Part shown: positions 1 through 5,591 of the stretch, piece after piece
How the letters are laid out: every line of letters begins with the position of its first letter
How positions within the stretch are numbered: the stretch's first letter is position 1
NCBI GenBank assembly: GCA_031119515.1
Contig: JAVHXR010000056.1
Location: 5,048 to 10,638, forward strand
Length of the DNA stretch: 5,591 nucleotides
Direction: 5' to 3'
From: Propionicimonas sp.
GTDB lineage: Bacteria > Actinomycetota > Actinomycetes > Propionibacteriales > Propionibacteriaceae
Notes under the pieces: model-generated
Databases searched by the model: none
What the model saw: the letters and a program-made list of their open reading frames with translations, nothing else
What the model was told of the DNA's origin: nothing
Translations under genes and position numbers: made by a program

Positions 1-888
1 GGATGCCGCCTTCGCGTTGGCCGTCGCCTGGGCGGCGCTGCGGGCGCCGGGGATCACCGAGGTCACCCCGGGCCGGGAGGCGATCCAGGCCAGCGACGCG
101 GCCGGCAGCGACACCCCGTCGGGAAGGACGGCCGCGAGCTCCGCGGCCGCGGCCAGACCGGTCTCGAAGTCGACACCCGAGAAGGTCTCCCCGCGGTCGA
201 ACGACTCACCGTGACGGTTGTAGCTGCGGTGGTCGTCTGCGGCGAAGGTGGTGGTGGCCGAGTACCGTCCGGACAGCAGCCCGGACGCCAGCGGCACCCG
301 GGCGAACACAGCCACCTGCGCGGCGGCGGCGGCCGGCAGCACCGCTTCCAGCGGCTTGAGCCGGAACGGATTCAGGATGATCTGGAGGTTGGTCACGCCG
401 TTGCCGATGGCGGCGAGCCCCTGCTCGCAGGTCTCCACCGACACCCCGTAGGCGGCGATCGCGCCCTCCGCCACCAGCTCGTCCAGGGCCTGGTAGGTCG
501 CGGGGTCGGTGATCACCGCGGTCGGCGGGCAGTGCAGCTGGACCAGGTCGAGGGTGGCGACGCCGAGGTTGCGCCGGGACCGCTCGGTCCAGGCCCGGAA
601 GTTCTCCGGGGTGTAGTTCGACGGTTCCTGCGGCAGCCGCCGCCCCAGCTTGGTGGCGACCGTGATGCCGTGTCCCGGGCGGTCGGCAAGGAATCCCCCG
701 ATGGTCGACTCCGAACGACCGTCGCCGTAGACGTCGGCGGTGTCGCACAGGGTCACCCCGGCATCGGCCGACGCCGCCAGGACGGCACGCGCGTCCGCGA
801 CCGCCCCCCAGTCGGCGCCGAGTTGCCAGGTGCCGAGCCCGAGGGCCGACACCATCCTGCCGGTTCGCCCGAGTGGTCGTTGCTGCAT
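1..888 (-). CDS. Aldo/keto reductase, C-terminal end outside the window
   Basis: A predicted cytoplasmic NAD(P)H-dependent oxidoreductase of the aldo/keto reductase superfamily, which reduces carbonyls or oxidises alcohols; the substrate cannot be told from sequence. The reading frame is open from 888 to base 1, giving 296 residues of a family usually 300-330 long. It opens with RPLGRTG and LGLGTWQLG (residues 4-24). The catalytic tetrad is visible: Asp49 and Tyr54 in DTADVYGDGRSE, Lys80 in VATKLGRR, and His119 in LDLVQLHC. Near the visible end, GVTSVIPGARSAAQATAN is the usual cofactor-phosphate-binding region, so only a short C-terminal tail is missing. Two ATGs lie in tandem (891 and 888). 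I chose 888 because the AAGGAG on the minus strand (899-894) lies five bases from it but only two from 891. It is transcribed divergently from the sigma-factor gene. Family assignment is firm; physiological role is unknown. Confidence 0.93.
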   Translation of the reverse strand, partial: MQQRPLGRTGRMVSALGLGTWQLGADWGAVADARAVLAASADAGVTLCDTADVYGDGRSESTIGGFLADRPGHGITVATKLGRRLPQEPSNYTPENFRAWTERSRRNLGVATLDLVQLHCPPTAVITDPATYQALDELVAEGAIAAYGVSVETCEQGLAAIGNGVTNLQIILNPFRLKPLEAVLPAAAAAQVAVFARVPLASGLLSGRYSATTTFAADDHRSYNRHGESFDRGETFSGVDFETGLAAAAELAAVLPDGVSLPAASLAWIASRPGVTSVIPGARSAAQATANAKAAS

Positions 889-983
889 CATCGCTCCTTC
901 GCTCGCACGCAGTCTGGCACGCTGGCCTTCAGGCGGCATCCGCAGCGGTGAAACCCCCGTGGTGGAGCCGGACATGACAGGAC
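889..983. other. Divergent intergenic region between reductase and sigma-factor genes
   Basis: These 95 bases must hold the 5' ends of two genes read in opposite directions, so both promoters are probably here or just inside the genes. On the minus strand the reductase Shine-Dalgarno AAGGAG lies at 899-894. On the plus strand AGGA at 979-982 is the only ribosome-site-like match near the sigma-factor start. I looked for an ECF-type promoter (GGAAC then CGTC) and for a TTGACA/TATAAT pair and found no convincing match. The nearest is GAAAC at 950-954, with no good -10 partner. An ATG at 974 opens a different frame that does not encode the sigma-factor protein. Confidence 0.5.
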
Positions 984-1526
984 GTGAGCACCGTGCCCGG
1001 AACCGAGCAGCGCACCTTCGACGCCTTCGTGCGGGAGATCGCAGAGCCGGTGCGCCGCTACCTCGCCCGCCGGACCGACCCCGACACCGCGGAGGAGGCG
1101 TTCGCCGAGACCTTGCTGGTGTGCTGGCGCCGGGTGGCCGACCTGCCATCCGAACCGCTGCCATGGGTGTTCGTGGTGGCCCGCAACTGCCTGGCGAACG
1201 CCGAGCGCTCGCGTCGCCGGCGCGACCGGCTGGTCCACCGGCTGCGCACCGTCGAGCCGCCCGCTGTAGCACCGGGGCCGGGGGACGGCCCCGACCACGC
1301 CCCCGTCCACGCCGCGATGGCGAAGCTCCGTGCCGCCGACGCCGAGGTGCTGCGGCTGTGGGCCTGGGAGGACCTGACCCCGCCCCAGATCGCGCTCGTG
1401 CTCGGGGTGAGCGAGAACGCCGCCGCGATCCGGCTCCACCGCGCGAAACGCCGGCTGCGTGAGGCCCTCGGAAAGGCTGGCCCGGCAGCCGGACATGTCG
1501 GGAGTGAAAGGAGGGAGCAGCGATGA
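984..1526 (+). CDS. ECF-type (group 4) RNA polymerase sigma factor
   Basis: A small sigma-70-family protein that would direct RNA polymerase to a limited promoter set. At 180 residues it has only regions 2 and 4, the ECF layout. Sigma-2 spans about residues 13-80: an acidic helix with TAEEAFAETLLVCWRR (35-50), then PLPWVFVVARNCLAN and a basic run (RSRRRR, 75-80). A Pro/Gly-rich linker (91-108) follows. Sigma-4 spans about 108-163; its helix-turn-helix is LTPPQIALVLGVSENAAAIRLHRAKRRL, and the second helix (about 143-158) would contact the -35 element. Start: an in-frame stop at 975-977 leaves only GTG 984 or GTG 993. I give the outer one, but AGGA at 979-982 is one base from 984 and ten from 993, so 993 is at least as likely. 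The stop overlaps the next ATG, and that neighbour is probably its regulator. No ECF subgroup or target promoter can be assigned. Confidence 0.9.
   Translation: MSTVPGTEQRTFDAFVREIAEPVRRYLARRTDPDTAEEAFAETLLVCWRRVADLPSEPLPWVFVVARNCLANAERSRRRRDRLVHRLRTVEPPAVAPGPGDGPDHAPVHAAMAKLRAADAEVLRLWAWEDLTPPQIALVLGVSENAAAIRLHRAKRRLREALGKAGPAAGHVGSERREQR
1507..1515 (+). promoter_or_regulatory. Strong Shine-Dalgarno of the membrane protein gene, inside the sigma-factor gene
   Basis: AAAGGAGGG lies seven bases before the ATG at 1523 and is close to a full complement of the 16S rRNA 3' end. It fixes that start and sits within the last codons of the sigma-factor gene. With the ATGA overlap it suggests both translational coupling and efficient independent initiation of the downstream gene. 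By contrast, the sigma-factor gene itself has only AGGA and a GTG start. Confidence 0.85.
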
Positions 1527-2146
1527 GCGAACCGAACCAGCCCGACCAGGACCTGCGCGCCGTGCTCCGGTCCGCCGACCCCGCGGCGTCCCTCACCCCC
1601 CTCGAGCACGATCGGATCACACGCATGGTGAACACGACCTCCTCCCAGCCCGCGGGTGCACCCGGGGCCAGCCGCCGTCCCCGCCGCCGCCCGGTCCTGC
1701 TGGGCCTGGCGGGGGCCGCCGGAGTAGCGGCTGCCGCCTTCGCCGTCGTCTCGGCGCTCACGCCGGCCGCGACGGCTGCCACCAGGATCGCGCTGCCGGC
1801 CGGCGACGGCGGGATGGCGGCTGGTTCCTGCCTCGCGATCAGCCCCGAGTCGCTGGCGCCGCTCCCGCTCGCCTTCCAGGGGGCGGTCCAGAAGGTGACC
1901 GGCGACGTCGTCACGCTGGAGGTCACCCACGTCTTCCGCGGCGAACCCGGCAGCACGGTCGAGATCGAGCAGCCCGACCTCACGGCCGGCGACTTCTCGG
2001 CCTTCGACTTCGCCGTCGGCCAGGACTACCTGATCGCCGCCGGCGACCTCGATCCCGCCCAGCCGGAACTGGAGGTCGCACTGTGCGGGCTGTCAGGTCC
2101 GACGAGCCCGGAGTTGCGGGCCGTCTACGAGAAGGCATTCGGCTGA
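1523..2146 (+). CDS. Single-pass membrane protein, probable anti-sigma factor with a TIMP/NTR-like outer domain
   Basis: Probable regulator of the overlapping sigma factor: a cytoplasmic N-terminus that could hold the sigma factor and an outer domain that could sense or bind something. The 207 residues divide into three. Residues 1-56 are hydrophilic and contain DLRAVLRSADPAASLTP, a motif like the N-termini of other actinobacterial sigma-linked membrane proteins, ending in a basic stretch (RRPRRRP, 51-57). Residues 58-80 form one hydrophobic Ala/Gly/Val-rich segment. The rest (about 88-207) should be outside by the positive-inside rule. In it, Cys103, AFQGAVQKVTGDVVTLEVTH (117-136), VFRGEPGSTVEI, FAVGQDYLIAA and Cys188 follow the order seen in TIMP/netrin-like domains, with the two cysteines placed to form a disulfide. 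There is no HxxxCxxC zinc motif of classical zinc anti-sigma factors. Gene position supports the anti-sigma role; the fold call is pattern-based and unconfirmed. The ATG at 1523 has an excellent ribosome site. Confidence 0.8.
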   Translation: MSEPNQPDQDLRAVLRSADPAASLTPLEHDRITRMVNTTSSQPAGAPGASRRPRRRPVLLGLAGAAGVAAAAFAVVSALTPAATAATRIALPAGDGGMAAGSCLAISPESLAPLPLAFQGAVQKVTGDVVTLEVTHVFRGEPGSTVEIEQPDLTAGDFSAFDFAVGQDYLIAAGDLDPAQPELEVALCGLSGPTSPELRAVYEKAFG

Positions 2147-2220
2147 CCTCCAAATAGGAAAGCAGTCGATGCCGAAAAGAAAATAGAAGCCAATTTCGTC
2201 GTCTTAATCGAAACTCCGAC
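2147..2220. other. A+T-rich leader segment upstream of the oxidoreductase gene
   Basis: By hand count 32 of 74 bases are G or C (about 43%), far below the rest of the window, with A-rich runs at 2174-2187. Such a dip between genes in a G+C-rich genome commonly marks a promoter or protein-binding region. I could not place a convincing -35/-10 pair. The closest ECF-like arrangement is GAAAAG (2174-2179) followed after 17 bases by CGTC (2197-2200), but the first element departs from GGAAC. No small open reading frame with a ribosome site was found. Confidence 0.45.
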
Positions 2221-2266
2221 GGCCGGATTGGTCATGGGCAAGAATGCCCATGACCGCGCATCGGAG
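2214..2266. repeat. Inverted repeat / nested hairpin, candidate operator or terminator
   Basis: GGTCATGGGC (2230-2239) is exactly the reverse complement of GCCCATGACC (2246-2255). A2240 and T2245 also pair, giving an 11-bp perfect stem closed by an AGAA loop, with a possible U-G pair at 2229/2256. An outer pair, CTCCGA (2214-2219) and TCGGAG (2261-2266), encloses it. The structure starts 67 bases after the membrane-protein stop, and its inner stem ends 50 bases before the oxidoreductase ATG. No T-run follows it on the plus strand, so it is not a classical intrinsic terminator, though actinobacterial terminators can lack one. As duplex DNA it is an ideal site for a dimeric repressor or activator; as RNA it would be a stable hairpin in the leader of the oxidoreductase transcript. 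The sequence alone does not decide between these. Confidence 0.75.
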
Positions 2267-2294
2267 CGTGGATGGGCGGTTATGTGCAGCTGAC

Positions 2295-2298
2295 AGGA
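2295..2298 (+). promoter_or_regulatory. Shine-Dalgarno of the oxidoreductase gene
   Basis: AGGA lies seven bases before the ATG at 2306, a normal spacing. It supports this start, whose product runs directly into the conserved N-terminal domain (NGNGAVAYVM from residue 15). It is a modest site compared with that of the preceding gene. Confidence 0.65.
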
Positions 2299-2305
2299 CT
2301 CCACC

Positions 2306-5300
2306 ATGACCCCCTCCCCCCGGTTCCCCGGCACCCCCGACGTGATCAACGGCAACGGCGCCGTCGCGTACGTCATGAAGCACGTCTGCGGCGGGGTGAT
2401 CGGCTACCCGATCACGCCGTCCACGGAGATCTCCGAGCTGTTCGAGGCCGCCAGGGCCGAGGGGCAGCTGAACGTGTGGGGCCGACATCCCTTCTTCGTC
2501 GAGACCGAGGGTGAGCATTCCGCGCAGAGCGGCGCGCTCGGGGCGGCCCTGACCGGCGGCAACTTCATCTCGAACGCGTCCTCCAGCCAGGGCATCCTCT
2601 ACGGCCTGGAGTCGCACTACGTCACGGTCGGGAAGAAGATCGGCGGCTTCGTGCTGCAGGTGGCCGCCCGGGTCGTCACCCGGCACTCGCTGAACGTGAT
2701 GGCCGGCCACGACGACGTCTACGCCCTGCTCCCGACCGGCTACTCCATCCTGTTCGGGTCGAACCCGCAGGAGGCCGCCGACCTCGCGGCGATCGCGTAC
2801 CGCACGTCGGCGTTGTCGCTGATCCCGGTGGCGAACGCGATGGACGGCTTCGCCACCAGCCACGTGATGAGCGAGGTGCTCCTGCCCGAGCCCGAGCTGC
2901 TGCGCGAGTACCTCGGCGACCCGGCCGGCCGGATCCCGAGCCCGACGGTCGCCCAGGACCTCCTCTTCGGCGCCAAGGGCAGGGTGTTCCAGCTCAACCA
3001 GTACCTCGACCGCCACGCCGGCGCGATCCGGCCCGACGACCTCGCCGCGCTCCGTGGGCAGCTGGCCTCGCTGGCCGACCGGGTCGAGGCCGACGAGACC
3101 GGCGAACTGGTGGGGCAGACCCTCGCCTGGCTGCCGGAGGACCTGCACAACCAGTGGCGGCGGCAGTGGCGGGGCGCCTGGAGCAAGGGGACCCGCCAGC
3201 TCGTGCCGGCACTGGTCGACCCGCACAACCCCGGGCTGACCGGCCCGGTCCAGAACCAGCCGGACTTCCAGGCCGGTTCTGCCGACCACCGCACCCACTT
3301 CGCGAACGCGGTGCCCGCCCTGGTGCGCCAGGCGATGGCCGAGTACGCCGAGCTCACCGGACGGTCCTACTCCCCCGTCCAGACCTACGACACCGCCGAC
3401 GCCGACTACGTCTTCGTCGGCATGGGCTCGATCACCGACGACGTCCGCGCGGTCCTGCCGTACCTGCGGTCGCAGGGCCTCAAGGTCGGCGTGGTGTCGG
3501 TCAAGCTGCTGCAGCCGTTCCCGGAGGCCGAACTGGTCGCGGCGCTCGGCAACGCCAAGGCCGTCACCGTGCTCGAGCGGTCCGACGACACCGCGCTGAC
3601 GCGACTGGTCACGCAGGCGCTCTACCACGCCCGGCTGTTCCCGCAGCTGACCACCGCGATCTTCGGCCTGGGTGGGCACGACGTCCAGCCCCGGCACCTG
3701 GTCGCGGCCGCGAGGAACATGGCGACCCCGACCGGCTCGCCGCTGGTCTACCTGGGGTCGCAGTTCTTCATCGAGCACCCGACGCCGGCTGTCGCAGAGA
3801 TCCAGGACCGGCTCCGCGCCGCCTACCCGGAGACCGAGCTGATGGCACTCGCCACGCAGCCGAACCCCGCCGTCCTGCCCCCCGAGGCGTTGCGGATCAG
3901 GTTCCACTCCGTGGGCGGGTACGGCACGGTCGCCACCGGCAAGCTGCTCACCGACATCCTCGCCTCGATGCTCGGCATGAACTCCAAGTCGGCTCCCAAG
4001 TACGGCTCGGAGAAGTCGGGGGCGCCGACCAACTACTACATCACGCTCTCCCCCGAGCCGGTCCTGGTGACCAACGCCGAACTCGAGGACGTCGAGGTCG
4101 TGGTGTGCCCCGACCACCAGGTGTTCGCGCACTCCAACCCGCTCAAGGGCCTGGTCGCCGGCGGCACGCTGATCATGCAGTCGAACCTCCCACCGGCGCA
4201 GGTGTGGGCCGGCCTGCCGGCCTTCGCGCGCCGGACGATCCGGGATCGCGGCATCCGGTTCTTCGTGCTCGACGCGTTCGCGGTAGCCCGCGCGCACGCC
4301 CCGAACCCCGAACTCGAGACCCGGATGATGGGCATGGCATTCATCGGGGCGATCATGGGACACGTCGACCGGATCGGTCGCGGCGCCGACCTGACCGCGC
4401 TGGAAGCGGAGGTCCAGGCGGAGCTGTCGAAGAAGTTCGGCCGCAAGGGGCTCTCCGTGGTCGAGGCCAACATGGCAGTGATCCGCGACGGAATGAAGGC
4501 GGTCGCGGTCGACTACGCCGACCCAGCCCTGGCGGAGGCCGAGGCCGCGGCCACCGTCGAGCGGGTCAGTGTCCCGCTCTCCGCGCTGATGACCCCTGCC
4601 GTCGGCCGTGAGCGCGCCACCGGCCTGTTCGACCCCGGCTACTTCGACGAGGTGATCGGCCGGCCGTTCCGTGAGGGCACCATCGACGAGGCGCCGGTGC
4701 TGCCGGGCACCGGCCTGTTCATCCCGGTCGGTACCGGCGCGGTGAAGAACAAGGGCCTGTTCCGGCGCACCCTGCCGGTCTTCAAGCCCGAGGCGTGCAC
4801 CGCCTGCATGGAGTGCGCCCTTGCCTGCCCCGACAACGCGATCCCGAACACCGGGCACGAACTCGGCGACCTGCTCCACGCAGCGATCGACGCCACCGAC
4901 CTGCCCGAGACGGCGCGGGCCCGCGTCCGCGAACTGGTCACCGACTGGGCCGCGGAGATCCGGCGCCTGTTCCTGGCCGAGCCTGCCGCGGAGGACTTCA
5001 CCGCCCTCGCCCAGCGGGCGACCTCCGTGCTGCCGCCCAAGCGCGTCCTGGCCCGTGACATGGACGAGGTGCTCGCCCGGGTCGCCGCGTTCCCGGTGGC
5101 CAGGACGCGTCCGCTGTTCGACGCGATGGAGAAGCAGGTGCCCGGCAGCGGGGTGCTGTTCTCCGCCGTGGTCGACCCGTGGAAGTGCACCGGCTGCCTG
5201 CAGTGCGTCGAGGTCTGCGGTCCGGACGCGCTCGCCCAGGCCGACCAGGACGACCTCCTGCTCGGCATGCTGGAGACCCGGTTCGAGCGGCTCACCCGGC

Positions 5301-5591
5301 TGCCCGACACCCCGGTCCGGCTGACGGCGGACGCGACCGAGCCGACGGGTGACCTGAAGCGGATCCTGCTGGCCCGGGACACCTACTACTCGATCACCGG
5401 TGGCCACGGCGCCTGCCGCGGCTGCGGCGAGGTGACGGCGATCCACCTGGTGAACTCGATCAGCCACAGCCTGGGCGCGCTGCGCCGGCAGGACCACCTG
5501 CGCAGCCTCGACCAGACCGTCGAACAGCTCAGGGCGCTCGCCGGGACGGTCCCGGCCGGCAGCCCGCGCGCGCAGCGGGTCGCCGACACCC
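2306..5591 (+). CDS. nifJ: Pyruvate:ferredoxin/flavodoxin oxidoreductase (NifJ/PFOR type), C-terminus outside the window
   Basis: A cytoplasmic multidomain enzyme predicted to convert pyruvate and CoA to acetyl-CoA and CO2, passing electrons through Fe-S clusters to ferredoxin or flavodoxin. The 1095 visible residues follow the classical order. Domain I (15-205) has YPITPST with Thr37, Glu70 at the thiamine-activating position, Arg122 (VAARVVTRHSLNV) and DGF at 180; Thr37 and Arg122 match pyruvate-contacting residues of the family. Domain II begins near 362 (ADYVFVGMGS). Domain III, probably CoA-contacting, has GGYGTV (537-542) and YGSEKSG (566-572). The ferredoxin-like part has Cys831/834/837/841 and Cys961/964/967/971. 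The thiamine-diphosphate domain opens with GACRGCGE (Cys1037, Cys1040), expected to hold a third cluster. Extra segments lie at about 212-304, 850-945 and after 1045. The family normally totals about 1200 residues, whereas here the last domain has only begun. Another 2-oxoacid substrate is possible. The symbol is given by family. Confidence 0.92.
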   Translation, partial: MTPSPRFPGTPDVINGNGAVAYVMKHVCGGVIGYPITPSTEISELFEAARAEGQLNVWGRHPFFVETEGEHSAQSGALGAALTGGNFISNASSSQGILYGLESHYVTVGKKIGGFVLQVAARVVTRHSLNVMAGHDDVYALLPTGYSILFGSNPQEAADLAAIAYRTSALSLIPVANAMDGFATSHVMSEVLLPEPELLREYLGDPAGRIPSPTVAQDLLFGAKGRVFQLNQYLDRHAGAIRPDDLAALRGQLASLADRVEADETGELVGQTLAWLPEDLHNQWRRQWRGAWSKGTRQLVPALVDPHNPGLTGPVQNQPDFQAGSADHRTHFANAVPALVRQAMAEYAELTGRSYSPVQTYDTADADYVFVGMGSITDDVRAVLPYLRSQGLKVGVVSVKLLQPFPEAELVAALGNAKAVTVLERSDDTALTRLVTQALYHARLFPQLTTAIFGLGGHDVQPRHLVAAARNMATPTGSPLVYLGSQFFIEHPTPAVAEIQDRLRAAYPETELMALATQPNPAVLPPEALRIRFHSVGGYGTVATGKLLTDILASMLGMNSKSAPKYGSEKSGAPTNYYITLSPEPVLVTNAELEDVEVVVCPDHQVFAHSNPLKGLVAGGTLIMQSNLPPAQVWAGLPAFARRTIRDRGIRFFVLDAFAVARAHAPNPELETRMMGMAFIGAIMGHVDRIGRGADLTALEAEVQAELSKKFGRKGLSVVEANMAVIRDGMKAVAVDYADPALAEAEAAATVERVSVPLSALMTPAVGRERATGLFDPGYFDEVIGRPFREGTIDEAPVLPGTGLFIPVGTGAVKNKGLFRRTLPVFKPEACTACMECALACPDNAIPNTGHELGDLLHAAIDATDLPETARARVRELVTDWAAEIRRLFLAEPAAEDFTALAQRATSVLPPKRVLARDMDEVLARVAAFPVARTRPLFDAMEKQVPGSGVLFSAVVDPWKCTGCLQCVEVCGPDALAQADQDDLLLGMLETRFERLTRLPDTPVRLTADATEPTGDLKRILLARDTYYSITGGHGACRGCGEVTAIHLVNSISHSLGALRRQDHLRSLDQTVEQLRALAGTVPAGSPRAQRVADT
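2939..3217 (+). other. Extra segment in the oxidoreductase between domains I and II
   Basis: This codes for about residues 212-304. From memory of classical PFORs, the chain passes from the DGF...SH region and a short linker straight to a stretch resembling DPHNPGLTGPVQNQPDFQAG (305-324). Here about 90 residues intervene. They are rich in Leu, Arg, Gln, Asp and Trp (three Trp within 284-292), look mostly helical, and contain no cysteine. The reading frame and codon bias stay unchanged across the segment, so it is part of the gene rather than an inserted element. No known domain is recognised. Confidence 0.55.
4796..5218 (+). other. Ferredoxin-like region with two [4Fe-4S] motifs and a long spacer
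   Basis: The two motifs CTACMECALACP (residues 831-842) and CTGCLQCVEVCG (961-972) each have CX2CX2CX3C spacing, expected to bind two [4Fe-4S] clusters that relay electrons from thiamine diphosphate to the external carrier. The first ends in the usual Cys-Pro; in the second the proline is displaced by one (Cys-Gly-Pro). There are 119 residues between the last cysteine of the first motif and the first of the second, against roughly 45 in the classical enzyme as I recall it. The added part (about 850-945) is helical, charged and cysteine-free. The paired clusters are confident; the role of the spacer is unknown. Confidence 0.8.

Noticed and set aside
206..748. Open frames on both strands overlapping the reductase region (such as 206-748 minus and 211-951 plus)
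   Set aside because: The frame ending at base 1 on the minus strand encodes a clear aldo/keto reductase with its tetrad; the others are Arg/Gly/Pro-rich shadows.
1273..1291. Short inverted repeat GGGGCC/GGCCCC in the linker part of the sigma-factor gene
   Set aside because: A six-base G/C-only repeat in a Pro/Gly-coding stretch is expected by chance at this base composition.
974..1462. ATG at 974 as a start for the gene downstream
   Set aside because: It opens a frame different from that of the sigma factor, giving an Arg-rich product. The sigma-factor frame has a stop at 975-977, so its start must be GTG 984 or 993.
2147..2305. A+T-rich gap as a sign of an inserted mobile element
   Set aside because: There are no terminal repeats, target duplications, attachment-site-like repeats or transposase remnants. 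The gap is short and fits a promoter/leader.
3154..4611. A 485-codon plus-strand open frame inside the oxidoreductase gene
   Set aside because: It lies in another frame of the same conserved gene and gives an Arg/Pro/Gly-rich product with no family features.
2204..5497. A 1097-codon open frame on the minus strand, antisense to the oxidoreductase
   Set aside because: Long stop-free antisense frames are expected in very G+C-rich genes. Its product is a low-complexity Arg/Gly/Val/Gln/His-rich sequence with no recognisable motif, while the plus strand encodes the full set of PFOR motifs in order.

Overview
The window is very G+C-rich, with G or C at nearly every third codon position, frequent GTG/CTG/GCC codons and strong Shine-Dalgarno sites. 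This suggests a high-GC actinobacterium; the sigma-factor/membrane-protein pair is also typical of that phylum. The species cannot be named from the sequence. I find four protein-coding genes and no RNA genes, CRISPR array or insertion sequence. The two outer genes run off the window.

Layout: (1) Minus strand, from 888 to beyond base 1: an aldo/keto reductase with an intact catalytic tetrad, missing only its last residues. (2) A 95-base divergent gap (889-983). (3) Plus strand, 984-1526: a small group-4 (ECF-type) sigma factor. It overlaps by ATGA (3) the gene at 1523-2146, a single-pass membrane protein placed where an anti-sigma factor is expected. Its outer part looks like a TIMP/netrin-like (NTR) fold. 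(4) A gap (2147-2305) whose first half is unusually A+T-rich (about 43% G+C over 2147-2220 by hand count) and whose second half holds a perfect inverted repeat. (5) Plus strand, 2306 to beyond 5591: a very large single-chain pyruvate:ferredoxin/flavodoxin oxidoreductase (NifJ/PFOR type). It has two four-cysteine cluster motifs and the start of its thiamine-diphosphate domain.

How they work together: the sigma factor and membrane protein look like one envelope-sensing regulatory unit, translationally coupled. The oxidoreductase has its own leader with a hairpin or operator and is probably a separate transcription unit. It would oxidise pyruvate (or a related 2-oxoacid) with CoA to acyl-CoA and CO2, passing electrons to ferredoxin or flavodoxin. 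Nothing in the sequence shows that the sigma factor controls either flanking enzyme.

The most unusual item is the oxidoreductase. Its core aligns with classical PFORs, but it carries extra helical, charged segments at three places: before domain II, between the two cluster motifs, and just after the Cys-X2-Cys of the thiamine-diphosphate domain. At 1095 residues it has only begun its last domain, so the whole protein should be well over the usual length of about 1200 residues.
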